In this document: piece after piece, positions 12,726 to 24,103 of the stretch
Layout of the letters: each line of letters starts with the position of its first letter
Position numbering within the stretch: position 1 is the stretch's first letter
NCBI GenBank assembly: GCA_029891385.1
Contig: CM057234.1
Location: 24,228,350-24,292,349, forward strand
DNA from: Erythroxylum novogranatense
Lineage: Eukaryota; Streptophyta; Magnoliopsida; Malpighiales; Erythroxylaceae
Reading direction: 5' to 3'
Length of the DNA: 64,000 nucleotides
Translations under genes and position numbers: made by a program
The notes under the pieces: generated by a model
Told to the model about the DNA's origin: nothing
The model's input: only the letters and a program-made list of their open reading frames with translations
Database searches by the model: none

Positions 12726-14351
12726 CACATATTTAGGTTTTAGAGTTTTAGGGTCAATACCAGTTTTTAGGTTATAAAGACTCGAGAACCATTATGAAGC
12801 AATAATAGTGAAAAAACTTAGGATATCAATTTCAAATTTGATGAGGAAAAAGAATTAGACTCCATAAGCCTATCAAGTTCTTTTTTTTTTACTCCAAAAA
12901 TTCTTAAAGTAAGGGATATATACTTTATAATCCTATTAAATTCATTATAATTTTCTTACAAATTTAATCAGGTAAGAGGGTTTAATTCCACATGAATTTT
13001 AAAAAATTTTGGGATGAAAAAATCAAAATTATATTAATAAAATAAAAGGGACTAAACATACTTAACCATTTATACTTCTATTCCTTTATATAAATAGAGG
13101 AAAATAAAAGAAGAAAAAAATAGGTTTAAACATAGGGAGGTGGGGCTTTAGAAAAAGTACGATTACTATTATCAATGTTGAGAGAGTTGCCTCCCATAAG
13201 GCCAATGACCTTAACATCATCATCAACATTGTAAGACTCATTAAACTCTTCAATCTAAATTGGTTCAAACTTAACAAAAGTGCCAATAAAGTTCTTATCT
13301 ACGAAAGGTAGGTATGAATACTTCTTTAAGTTTGATGTAGTCTTTCATGGTAGCACCCTTAGCGTCTTCCTTCTTATTTGTAGATCGACCAAATTTTTAA
13401 AACCTTCTTATAACCCATGACCACAAAAGTAATAATTTGAAAAGTGAAAACATGATATCATGCTTAGAGAAGGATTTTAGAAACTTAATAAGATTTTAAA
13501 GCTTACCTTAGAAAGATGAGTCTAAAAAAATATGTGAACGTGATTGACATTCATCACTTCTAAGATTTAGCTATCCCTATAGATTGCCATCCTATGAACT
13601 ATCTCATACTCGTTTCAAAAAATTTTAAAAATGTGTTAGTATTTTTTAGATTAAATTAGAGGAAGAATTGTTCATCTTCCACAGAAAACTTAACAAGGAT
13701 AAGGACAATTAAAGAGGAAAGGGTTAAAAAGGTAAAGACATAAGGTTGCATATAAAGAAAGTAGGCCTCTCTTCTTAGGTACTTTGGTGATCATAAGCAT
13801 CTTTTCATATTTATGGTTGTCACAAGAATAATAGGGATATTAATATGACATATAAAAATATAATTGAGATAAAGATAATAAAAGCAGCCTATATGGATGT
13901 TATTCTCTATAAGGCTCTCTTGACTTAATCATATTAGGTTCACAAAGTAGAATTGCTCGAGGAAAAAGTAGTTATTCTATATTAACTAAGCTTTATGATA
14001 AGAGCTTAAAGATTATAATGTCTCTATCTCATTAGGCAAACCTTCTATTCAATCCCCTCTAAATGACCCTACTATGGACGCCTAAAGGTTGTTGTTTTCT
14101 ATAATGCCTATGAATAACAAGCCTATGAACTATTTTGGGTACTTAGCTTGGATACTTCATACATAAGGTTGTATGGTTGAGTGATTAAAATATAATCCTT
14201 AAGTATCTTGAAAGTTATTTTGATTAAACCAACATCCCTATAGAACTAAATGTTAAAAGTTTCATTCTCGATCTAGGTTTTAAAAGAAAATTGACTGGAA
14301 AATGATACACTCCTATTCAGTATAATCCATCACCCTTCTTCAAATTCACTT
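12726..14351. other. AT-rich DNA with a faint minus-strand coding-like patch
   Basis: No gene is recognised. On the minus strand at about 13130-13330 one frame reads like protein (FVDKNFIGTFVKFEPI, a stop, then VDDDVKVIGLMGGNSLN) before stopping; composition and length suggest an eroded retroelement fragment, but no domain can be named. The rest is AT-rich with no visible structure. Confidence 0.3.
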
Positions 14352-14510
14352 TAAATCCTAATTATCCTAATAAAGGAAGTTCAATCAAGAGAGGATTCAT
14401 CCATAAGAAGAGGTAGAATCCTAATCAAAGATCAATTAAGTTTTATAATAGAAGTCATATCCAAACTCACTAAGATAGTTAGATTCTAACTATAATTATT
14501 GAAGGATTAT
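14352..14510 (+). repeat. Direct repeat, copy 2 (pair with 10785-10940)
   Basis: Second copy of the ~155-bp repeat described at 10785. Similarity fades on both sides, so neither the ends nor a target duplication can be defined. Confidence 0.5.
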
Positions 14511-15997
14511 ATTGGTCTCCAAATAGCAAACGAGATGAGAGAAGAATCATGTATGTTTACTTTTTATCCTATTTGAAAGTTAACGACTGAATTTCTTACT
14601 CTAATGAATGATTATTATAATTTCATTTAAAATAATCATAAAAATACAATAATAATAAAAAAAAGTGAGGAAAGAGACAAAATTAATTTATAGTAGTTCA
14701 GCCAAACAACCCTTAGCTTATATCTAGTCCTTAAGTTCCATTTGGAAATTCACTATCTTTTTCCTCTAAGGGTTAAGAGGAACTCTCTATTTTTTTTTCC
14801 ACAAGTGAAGAGAAACACTTAAAATGTATTTATTTTTCTTAGGTGAAGAATAACTTGTTCAAGGTCAAAAGGAACCCTCACAAAATATACTCAAAAGAAA
14901 TTTTTACAGTTGCAACAATTGTACTATACAATGAAAGAATCTCTCTTTTCACATAAATTAGAAGGCTTAATATATGTTATACAATGGGCATATGCTTTCT
15001 CTACCCTCTTAAGGCTTTTAAAAATAATTTAGTATGCGTAGGGCTTTTTTTCCATAATTCAATTATAGTTTATTTATGATTAAAAACAACTTAAATAATT
15101 GTTATACACATAAACTAGTCATTATAAAACTATTTTATAAGCATATTAAAATAGTTGGTTAAATACCTTTAGCTGGCCGAATAATTATTGGTTGGTTTAC
15201 TAATTAGTCAAACCTCTAGCCAGAAAAAGGCCATTTTTTGGTAACTTGTCAAATAGATCATCATTTAATCGATAAACAATGCTTCAAATAGTGAACAATA
15301 AAACCAATGTACAATATCTAGATAGTGAATAATCTAGCCTAAGTATAGTGCCAAGCAATACCTATAAGTCATGCAAACATAATTTTTCAACCTTCTAAGT
15401 TATTTCAAAGTTTTAAAACTATTTTTTATAATAACTTGATTTAACAATTTGAAAATTTCCTCAAAAAGTATTATGATGAACAAGAGAATTTTCTTTAAAA
15501 TGTTCCTAAATTTCCTCTTGATTATGAAAAAAATGTAACCTACCCTACTTGTAAATGAACACATGATAATTTAGTTTCTAATTTAACCATGATAAGTAAA
15601 AATAAGGATTATAATTATTTGTTATTTTTAAGGTGCTTAATTCCTTACTTGAATTTCCTTAAAACTTTCTCAAATTACACGATATTTGTTTTATATTTTG
15701 ATAATTTAATTGATTTAATTGGATCCTTAATTTAATTTCCCTTCTATTAGAATTGATCTTTCAAATATTGCTTGATTATATTATAATGAGCTACTAATAT
15801 CACCAACAATAAATAAATTAATAGTAACATAATTTTTATCATCAAAACTATAAGTTAAAATCTTACATGGTCTAACAATCTCCTCTTTCTAATAATAAAA
15901 ACATTGTTTGATATTAAAAATAAAAGATATTGAATAAACTCTCACTATATCAAAGTAGTAAGCAATGTATGCTCTCCTTTAATTCATGCATTATTAA

Positions 15998-16033
<36 letters not shown>

Positions 16034-18055
16034 TATCGAGAGCAAAAGGGAAAAATAAATAAATTTGTTATCCTTTAAAAAACTCAACATTTGGCTAAGG
16101 AGTACATGTAAAGTTATTTTCAAATAATTATAGTGTTATTTCCTAATGGTACCTAAAAGAGGGGAGGGTGAATTCAATATTTTAATTAAAGTATACTAAC
16201 TTATAAATCAATATCTATAAATTACTGCAAATGCAAGAATGAGTAAGTATGCTTGTAAAAGTAAAGAGTAAGGTAAGAGAAATGAAAAATGATTTATAAT
16301 GATTTGATAAACAAACCTTGTCTATATCCACTCTTAAGACTTATCATGGATGTCCACTATAATTCTTCTTTCAAGACGAAGAATACCCTTTATATAATAT
16401 TTTTTTTGGCAAAGAGGAACTCCCTTTTCAATCTTTCTTCAAGTTAAAGATGAACACCAAAGTAATTTTAGATAAAACTATTACAATGATCACAATTCTC
16501 AAAAATAGCTTACAACTCAAACCTACTCCCTTGGATACTTTAATAATCATAAAAATGCTCACACATTCAAAATAAGACAATGAATGCTCAAATAATTAAA
16601 AAATACTTAGAAATGTGTATATAGGTCACTTAAATGCTAGTTAAAGCTAAAAGTAATGAGAAAACACTTACTTATAGTGTTTGGGGACCTTAAATAATTT
16701 TTAGAGCTAAGAACAAGCCATTATAATGATTATATTTGAAGTAGCGGTCAATCATATGCATTTACAACATTAGATTCACTAGTCAACCTATAAAGGATAT
16801 TAGTCAACCAATATGATATATTGGTTAACCAGTACGTCAACCAATGTTATAACAAACTCTTGATACTTCAAACTTAATAACTTTAACCTATATTGATTGT
16901 CCATTAACCCATATAGGTTGATAAATCAAACCAAAAACATGATTTTAACACTTTCAAATGCTCAAAATCTATTTGATTAATGTTATTATGATTAAAAACA
17001 CTTCTTAAAAAGTTTCCAAAAGATCATTTAAAAGAACAAGAGGCTTTTATATTAAAAAAACTTTAATACATCTTGTCGAAAGCAAAGGCTCATGTAATGA
17101 AATGAAATTTAAAAAAAATTATGCATGGTGAGTCTTTTAGATTCTAAAAGATAATCAAGATGAGCTTATAATAAGTAATACACGAAATAACCTCAAAACA
17201 TCTTGGTCTTCTTTTTGACTTGCTATTGATATTGAAGATTGCAAACACCATCTTATCTTTTATAATCCTTTGATATGATAATATTTTATTCTCATATTCC
17301 TTCTTTTCAATATTAAGCCTGTTAGTAGTACTTATGTTTTGTTAGCATGAAAGCCTCAACTATAGCCTCCCTTGGTTCAACAATTTTCCTTTTTTGATAA
17401 TGAAAAAATATTTGTGATATTAGGAAGTACTATAAGAATTTAACTAGAAAAATAACAAAATTTATCAAGATAATGATTAACTCACCCTTAACTTATCTAT
17501 AAAACATAGATCAATATCATAACCGCAATTCATTATTGAGAATAAGATTTTCCTAAAATATTCATTATTAAAAATATAACTAATCAACATAAAAATAGGA
17601 CATAAAGAAAATTTTCTTTATATAAAAGACATAAAATAATAAGTAATAAATACACCCTCTGAATTATAATATTTTCATCTAATATTATAAAATTATTCTC
17701 CCCTTTTTTGAAAACATAAAAAATATTCAATTAGTTGGAGGGGGAAATCATGACTCGACTAGACTCTACATGTCATCTAGTTGATGCACTATGATATCTT
17801 ATAAAGAATCAACCTCTCCTTATAACATGGTGAGCTAATACTCAATGGCTATTAGATGAGCTCCTAGTGGAGAGTGATGATGTGGTTGTGGATTGATAGC
17901 CTCTTCCTTTAGCAGTTAACTTAATAATGTGGCTCAAAAGAAACTTATAAGAACCATTAGTATATGATAGAGCCTCATCTACAGGTGATGGTTACTGAGA
18001 GTGGAGCTACTGCCACTGATATGGTTTAGTATTTAACCATTGATCAACTGATATC
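14511..18055. other. AT-rich intergenic repeat debris
   Basis: No gene is recognised over about 3.5 kb. Two stretches, about 14690-14960 and 16290-16560, resemble each other in layout (a 'TTTATAATGATTTGATAAAC' type start, a 'CTATATCCACTCTTAAG' type phrase, 'AGAGGAACTC', then 'ACAATGA'). They may be two diverged copies of one repeat of unknown class. A (TA)n tract lies at 16001-16032. Confidence 0.35.
16001..16032. repeat. (TA)16 microsatellite
   Basis: Uninterrupted alternation of T and A over 32 bp, directly visible. Confidence 0.95.
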
Positions 18056-18866
18056 CTATATGGTTAAGGGAAGTAGAGTTAAAGAAGAAATCAAAGTCGA
18101 TATCATCGCCAGTAATAGGAATATGAAAGTGTTAAAAGATGAGATCAAGAATAAGGGCATATGAAATATTTTATTTCTTCTTTTTGGTTGATGAAAGTGG
18201 ACCATGTTAAGCAAAAGAAAGAGACCAAGGTGAATAGGGTTTCCTAGCAAAAGATTTTTTTAATGAAAATATAGTGGAAGTAAGGAATATCGTTTAGACC
18301 ATGAACATATTTAAATTTTTTGTGGATATCTATATCGGGCCACTTAAAGATAATTTTGACTATATTAGGGATAGAATATGGGAAAATGGTATATTAGTGT
18401 GATAATTATAATAAGAAGGGCATTTAAGAATAGGGATGCCTATGATATCAGATGTGAGAAGAATGTCAATGTCACAAATGGTAAAGAAGTTTTGGGTGTC
18501 ATCTTGAATTATTTTTGGATTAAGATTGGTATAAAAAAACCTAATATTGATGGGACTGATCATACAAGTCTTGGTAAGAAGGGATTCCCACCTTTGATCA
18601 ATGAAGTAACATATAAGACCATAATATTTGAATTGTTTTAGACTAGAAGGAGATATAACATAGTTCTCATAAAGATCAAAGGAGGCATAATCTTGATGCT
18701 AAGTCGAATCAGTGTCAAAGTAATCATCCTTATTAAGTTTGGGTATGGGAGGAGAAGGGGCTAATGATCTTTCTTAAATCATACGAGTCTTAGAGGGTGT
18801 ACGAGTAGCCCTACCTTGAGTGACAGTCCTAGGCGTGGAATTAAGGTTTCATTTAGTTCTGGCAAT
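18056..18866 (-). pseudogene. Degenerate gag-like 'putative plant transposon protein' fragment
   Basis: Read on the minus strand from about 18866, one frame starts I-A-R-T-K, where the initiator is ATT rather than ATG, and continues as Thr/Arg/Ser-rich sequence (TQGRATRTPSKTRM). A more ordered stretch follows (SPSSLKQFKYYGLICYF, then RWESLLTKT, then ICDIDILLTSDIIGIP). After frame changes there is a patch reading NPIHLGLFLLLNM and QPKRRNKIFHM. This order recalls the gag-associated ORF of large plant retroelements annotated as 'putative plant transposon protein'. It is interrupted by several stops and frameshifts. The family assignment is from memory of its style, not from an alignment. Confidence 0.4.
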
Positions 18867-19584
18867 AACAAAGAGGACGAGGATAAGTTATAAGAATGAA
18901 TCTTTAATTTTAAGAATTGATGCATAAATAAGAAATGATGTGAACAAGACCATGGTACTTTGTGAGAAAAGTGGAACCAAAGATGAGCTGGTAATGCTAG
19001 AGGGACTAATAACAAGATCAAGAGTTAAGAGGTTCAATGAAGCACTTCAATCCTACATAGGCTGAATTATAGATGGCATGGAATCTCAAGAGACAATGAG
19101 TGCCAATGACATCATAACTAATCAAGTTCGGTGGAATGTGCAAAAAGACTTTTATTTTTTAAAAATTAATTATTTGATGATAGAAGAATAACTTTTGAAA
19201 GCCCGTTACTTGTGTCTTGGGCTTGTTTAAATCTTTTAGGTTTAATAGGTTGTATTTTAGAAATATTAGTTTATGATTTAATTATTTTTATGGGACACCC
19301 ATGTTTAAAGGCCTTTTTCACAGTCAAGGGGTATAAAATAAATCATAATAAAAATTGTCTAGAGTTAGATTGGATGAATAATGAATTCTTTAAGGAAGGA
19401 TTTTCTTGTCTTCTTTTACCGCATCAAGATTCTTATCAAGGTAAACATTTATGACAAATTTCTATTCTCGTTTTCAAATCAACCTTATTATATATGTTTC
19501 CTTTTATATAATCGATTGGGGGTTTATTAGGGTTAGGGATGTCATCCTATACCTATTATATCCAATGTGTATTTTTAAGGAGTT
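18867..19584. other. AT-rich DNA, no gene recognised
   Basis: No convincing coding sequence. It ends where the SIRE-type LTR begins. Plus-strand ORFs here have no recognisable domains. Confidence 0.4.
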
Positions 19585-19677
19585 TGTTAAGTCAAAATGA
19601 CTTCACGTCTAATAATTTTGATGACATTCAAATAATAATAATATTAGAAATTGTTGAACTGTTTTGATTAGAAAGAA

Positions 19678-19870
19678 AGTAAGACGAAGAGGAAGCAAAA
19701 GCAAGATGAAGCGGAAGCAAAAGTAAGACGAAGCGGAAGCAAAAAGAAGACGAAAGAAAGTAAGACGAAGCGGAAGCAAAAGTAAGACGAAAGAAAGTGA
19801 GACGAAGAGGAAGCAAAAGTAAGATGAAAGAAAGTGAGACGAAGCGAAAGCAAAAGTAAGACGAAGCAAA
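19678..19870 (+). repeat. Composite tandem array of 22-bp and 15-bp units in the LTR
   Basis: Ten purine-rich units lie end to end: 22-bp units of the form AGTAAGACGAAGCGGAAGC plus AAA (19678, 19700, 19722, 19759, 19796, 19833), 15-bp units of the form AGTAAGACGAAAGAA (19744, 19781, 19818), and a 16-bp unit at 19855. From 19722 onward long and short units strictly alternate. The 15-bp form is the 22-bp form without an internal segment. The antisense Leu/Phe-rich ORFs here are a by-product. Confidence 0.85.
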
Positions 19871-20047
19871 AGTGAAACTAAGAAGGAAAAAAAATTAAGA
19901 TGAAGAACCGATACTACTTCGAACGGTTAACTAGTTTGAGTTAGTTAAAGAACTCAACTAAATAACTGTTTCTACAAGAATCAAGAATCAAGAATCAAGA
20001 AGCAAGAAGAAAGAAGCAATTATCAAGAAGCAGTTGAAGACGAAGGT

Positions 20048-20055
20048 TATAAATA
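20048..20055 (+). promoter_or_regulatory. Possible TATA box of the SIRE LTR
   Basis: TATAAATA in the second half of the LTR, about 550 bp before the LTR end, a reasonable place for the U3/R promoter. Sequence match only. Confidence 0.4.
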
Positions 20056-20601
20056 CAAGTTGGAGTCGAGGATTAAAAAGTTAGAGATTTTAAAAAGTTT
20101 TTGATCTTTAGCAAACACTGTATTTATTATGCGAAACACTAGAGCTATCATTACTATAACAGAGCTCGCAATATCTTTCTGTAAGAAAGAAGAAAAGCTA
20201 AGAGCCTGAAGAGGCTAAGTGAGAAAAACAATACTTAGTGTAAGAGACCTGAAGAGGCTCTGTGAAAAAGAACACTTGTATTTTTTAGAAGAATAATGAA
20301 ATCTCAGAAAGGATTCTGAGGACTGGACGTAGTCCACAGTTTGGGGTGAGTCAGGATAAAATTACTGTGTCAACCTCTACTCTCTAACTCTAAATTTTTA
20401 ATTTCTATTGTTTTATACAAGTATATAGAAGTTAATTGCAATACATTGTGATTGTTTACTTAATAGTTTTTTAAAAAGTCATTTTCAAAGAAATTTGAAA
20501 GGGGATTGTATTCACGCAAAAGGATACACAATTCAACCCCCCTTCTTGTGCATTTTGTCTATTAAACATAAAGCCTATACTAACGCATGATTTACTTCAA
20601 T

Positions 20602-20613
20602 TGGTATCAGAGC
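20602..20613 (+). other. Primer-binding site (initiator tRNA-Met)
   Basis: TGGTATCAGAGC, complementary to the 3' end of plant initiator methionine tRNA, two bases after the LTR end; the standard start of minus-strand DNA synthesis in these elements. Confidence 0.85.
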
Positions 20614-20656
20614 TCGATGTCCAAGAACCACCATTACAAAGTGTGGATAAAGATCT

Positions 20657-23600
20657 ATGGCAGAATCACACGTTTATATAGCTGAAGGTGCCTCTGTCAC
20701 TAGACCTCCTGCGTTCAATGGTGAAGATTATCATTATTGGAAAGACAGGATGCGGCTCTTCATTGAATCTATACATATTGACCTTTGGGAGATTATCGAG
20801 AATGGACCATATACACCAATGGATGATGAAGGAAATGTTATTTCACGTACCAAATGGTCAGCTGATCAAAAAGCAAGATTCCAGCTAAATTCAAAAGCCA
20901 AGTTCTTTCTAAGTTGTGCCCTAAGCAGAAGTGAGTACGATAAAGTTCATGGATGCGACACTACGAAGGAGATGTGGGATTCTCTATCCATTGCACATGA
21001 AGGCACCAATCAAGTGAAGGAATCCAAGATAAGCATTTTTGTACACCAGTATGAGCTGTTCAAAATGAAGGAAGATGAGTCTATCGATTAGATGTTTGGA
21101 CGATTTCAAACTATTGTCAATGGACTTAAAGCTCTCGGGAGAACCTATGATAATCAAGATCATGTTTGGAAGATTCTTAGAAGCCTATCGAAAAGATGGA
21201 GACCTAAAGTCACCGCAGTACAAAAAGCTAAGGACCTTAGCGTATTAAAGCTTGATGAATTGCTTGGATCCTTGAAGATACATGAAGTAGAGCTCGATGT
21301 AGAAGATAAACCCAGATGGGATAAATCTATAGCATTGAAGGCTAGACAAAAGAATCACAAGATTCAGATAAAGAGAAGTTCATCGTCAAAAGCCTTGAAG
21401 ATCGAAGAAGTCAAGAATGACGACTCCAGTGAATCTGAACAAGATTCAAGCGAAGAAGATGATGAATTATCTTTTATCTCGAGAAAGATCATATGCGTGT
21501 GAAAGAAGAAAGCAAGAGGAAACAAAGAGTTTTCTTTCAAGAAGAATAGCCAAGTCGAAGGCAAGAACGAGAAAACATCTGTCATTTGCTACGAATGTAA
21601 TAAACCTGGACACTACAAGTCTGAATGTCCATTGCTGAAAAGAAAACCAAAGAAAAATAGAGAAAACAAGCAAAGTATGATGGCAACATGGGAAGATTTG
21701 GATTCAGTAGAATCTGACACTAATTCAGAGGCATCAGTTTAAGCAAACATTTGCTTGGTAGCTGAAAGAGAAAGTGACGAGGAGGTAACCTCTAATTTTA
21801 ATGAATTACAAGATGCATATTCAGAATTATTAGAAGATTCTCATGCTATACTTAAGCAGTATAGATCATTATAGAAAAATTTTGTAGAAAACTTGAAGAC
21901 CACGCAAGTGTTAGAGAGAGAAAATGTCTGCCTAAAGAAACAAGTAGACGATATGAAGAAAAAGATAGCTATAGATAGATCTGATGAAATCAGTCAGCTG
22001 AAACAAAGAATTAATATCCTTTCAGTTGATCTATCAACATTCATTGAGAGTACAAAAAAGATGAATGACATGCTAGGAAGATACAGACACCCTAATGATA
22101 AGAGTGGTTTAGGGTTTGCTAAAAAAAATACTCAGTATAAAAAGAACTTTGTTCCTTATAGGAAGAAATTTCATCAGTCATATTATCATCATACCATGAA
22201 TCATTTTAAGACTAACCCCAAAGGACCCAAGAAAATTTGGGTACCTAAGAAAAATATAATATCTACTGCAGATCTCCTTCTTTGGAAAAAACAACCAGCA
22301 CCAATGGTATTTGGACAGTGGATGCTCGCAACATATGACAGGAAGAAGGTCTATGTTCCTAAATTTTCAAAATAAGAAGGGAGGATCAGTAACTTTTCGA
22401 GACAACCAGCAGGGAAAAATAATTAGAATCGGTAAAATTGCTAAAGATTCTTTTGCATCTATTGATAATGTTTTGCTAGTTGATGGTTTAAAACATAATC
22501 TGATTAGTGTCAGTCAATTATGTGACTCTGGTTTTGATGTATCCTTTAATCAGAATTCTTGTGTAGTCAAAAACAAGGACGGTTCCATATTCTTCTCTGC
22601 CAAAAGACGAAACAATCTTTATAAGATTGATTTAGAAGATTTACAAAGTCAAAATATTTCTTGTTTTATATCAACAAATGAAGAAAAACTAATTTGGCAT
22701 AAAAAGCTAGGTCATGTTAGTTTTAAACATATTTCCAAGTTGATTAAACATGATTTGGTAAGAGGATTACCAAAAATAAGTTTTAACAAGGATTTCTTTT
22801 GTGAAAGTTGTCATAAAGGAAAACAGGTTAAAACATCTTTTTCTTCTAAAAATATGATAACTTCGTCTAGACCTCTAGAGTTGCTACATATAGATTTATT
22901 CGGTCCAACTAGGACATTGAGTCTTGGCAAAAAGAAGTATGGTCTCGTAGTTGTTGATGACTTCACTAGATTTTGTTGGATATTATTCTTATCATATAAG
23001 GATTAGTGTTTTAAGTGTTTTAAAGTGCTTTCCAAAAAGTTATAGAATGAAAAAGGAATTTCTATTGCTAGTATTAGAAGTGATCATGGTGGTGAGTTTG
23101 AGAATGAGAAATTTAGAATATTTTGTAAGGAGAATGGAAATTTCCATAATTTCTCTGCTCCTAGAACTCCACAGCAAAATGGAGTTGTAGAAAGGAAGAA
23201 CAGGACGATTCAAGAAATGACAAGGAGTATGCTGTGTGAAATGAATCTTCCTAAGTATATCTGGGCAAAAGCTGTGAATACAGCTTGTTATATTCAAAAT
23301 AGAATACTTATGCGAACTTTATTAAAGAAAACTCCATATGAGTTATGGAAAGGAAGGAAGCCTAATATATCTTACTTCCATCCATTTGGTTGCAAGTGTA
23401 CTATATTGAATACAAAGGAAATTATGGATAAATTTGATTCTATGACTTATTCAGGAATTTTTCTAGGATATTCATTATCTTCGAAAGCTTATAGGGTTTA
23501 CAATATTACTTCTAAGATTGTTGAAGAAACTATTCATGTCAGATTTGATGATAGTTCTCAACCAAATAAGAGAAATGATACTGATAATGAAACTCTATCA

Positions 23601-24103
23601 GTTATGAAATATTTGATCTGAAAAGGGACTGTTGATATAAGAGTTCTCATCCAGAAGATCTGATTATAGGAGAGACCTCAGAAGGAGTGAGAACTAGGTC
23701 TAAATTTAGAAGAGAAGCAAATGTAGCTTTTATTTCTGAAATAGAGCCTAAAAAATTTGATGAAGCACTTAAAGATGAATCTTGGATTCTGGCCTTGCAA
23801 GAGGAACTGAATCAATTTACTAGAAATAAAGTTTGGTCTTTAGTTCCCAGACCCTAAAAAAATTCCATCATAGGAACTAGATGAGTTTTTAAGAACAAAC
23901 TAGACGAATCAGGTAGAGTGAGTCGTAACAAAGCGAGATTAATAGCACAAGGCCATGATCAATAGAAAGGAATAGACTACAATAAGACCTATGCTCCTGT
24001 AGCAAGATTAGAAGCTATTAGGATTTTGTTTGCATATGTTGTCTGCCATGATATAAAGCTATTTCAAATGGATGTGAAAAGTGCATTTTTGAATGGTCTT
24101 ATT
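20657..24103 (+). pseudogene. SIRE-type gag-pol, broken and truncated
   Basis: Starts with ATG at 20657 (M-A-E-S-H-V). GAG runs to about 21480; a zinc knuckle C-x2-C-x4-H-x4-C (CYECNKPGHYKSEC) lies near 21590. The protease motif D-S-G is near 22313 (MDSGCSQHMTG), then the integrase zinc region (HKKLGH) near 22700 and the integrase core to about 23600 (TPQQNGVVERKN near 23170). Reverse transcriptase begins near 23750 and ends at 24103. In-frame stops: TAG 21089, TGA 21500, TAA 21740, TAG 21872, a TAA near 23856, TGA 23882, TAG 23963. Frameshifts occur near 22300 and 23005. Most stops are one C-to-T or G-to-A step from Gln or Trp codons conserved in relatives. It cannot make a functional protein. 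Confidence 0.85.

Larger units (their letters stand above)
19585..20599 (+). repeat. 5' LTR of the SIRE-type element
   Basis: Begins TGTTAAGTC and ends CTTCA one base before the sequence matching the primer site (ATTGGTATCAGAGC), giving about 1015 bp with TG...CA ends. It includes the phrase AATTTTGATGACATTCAAAT near its start and a C-rich phrase near 20535 (CAATTCAACCCCCCTTCTTG), both usual in such LTRs. A variable tandem array occupies 19678-19870. Without a 3' LTR for comparison the start is inferred. Confidence 0.65.
19585..24103 (+). mobile_element. SIRE-type Ty1/copia element, 3' half missing
   Basis: A 5' LTR (19585-20599), a primer-binding site (20602-20613) and a gag-pol region in the order GAG, protease, integrase, start of reverse transcriptase, which is the Ty1/copia order. 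The gag (NGEDYHYWKDRM, DLWEIIENGPY, HEGTNQVKESKI) is typical of the SIRE/Maximus lineage. The element stops inside reverse transcriptase just after a K-S-A-F-L-N-G motif, where unrelated LTR DNA begins. The rest of pol, the polypurine tract and the 3' LTR are absent from the junction and not seen nearby. It is a dead, truncated copy. Confidence 0.85.

Noticed and set aside
19609..19869. Antisense Leu/Phe/Ser-rich ORFs in several frames resembling membrane proteins
   Set aside because: They are the complement of the purine-rich 22/15-bp tandem array; all frames stay open because of the repeat.
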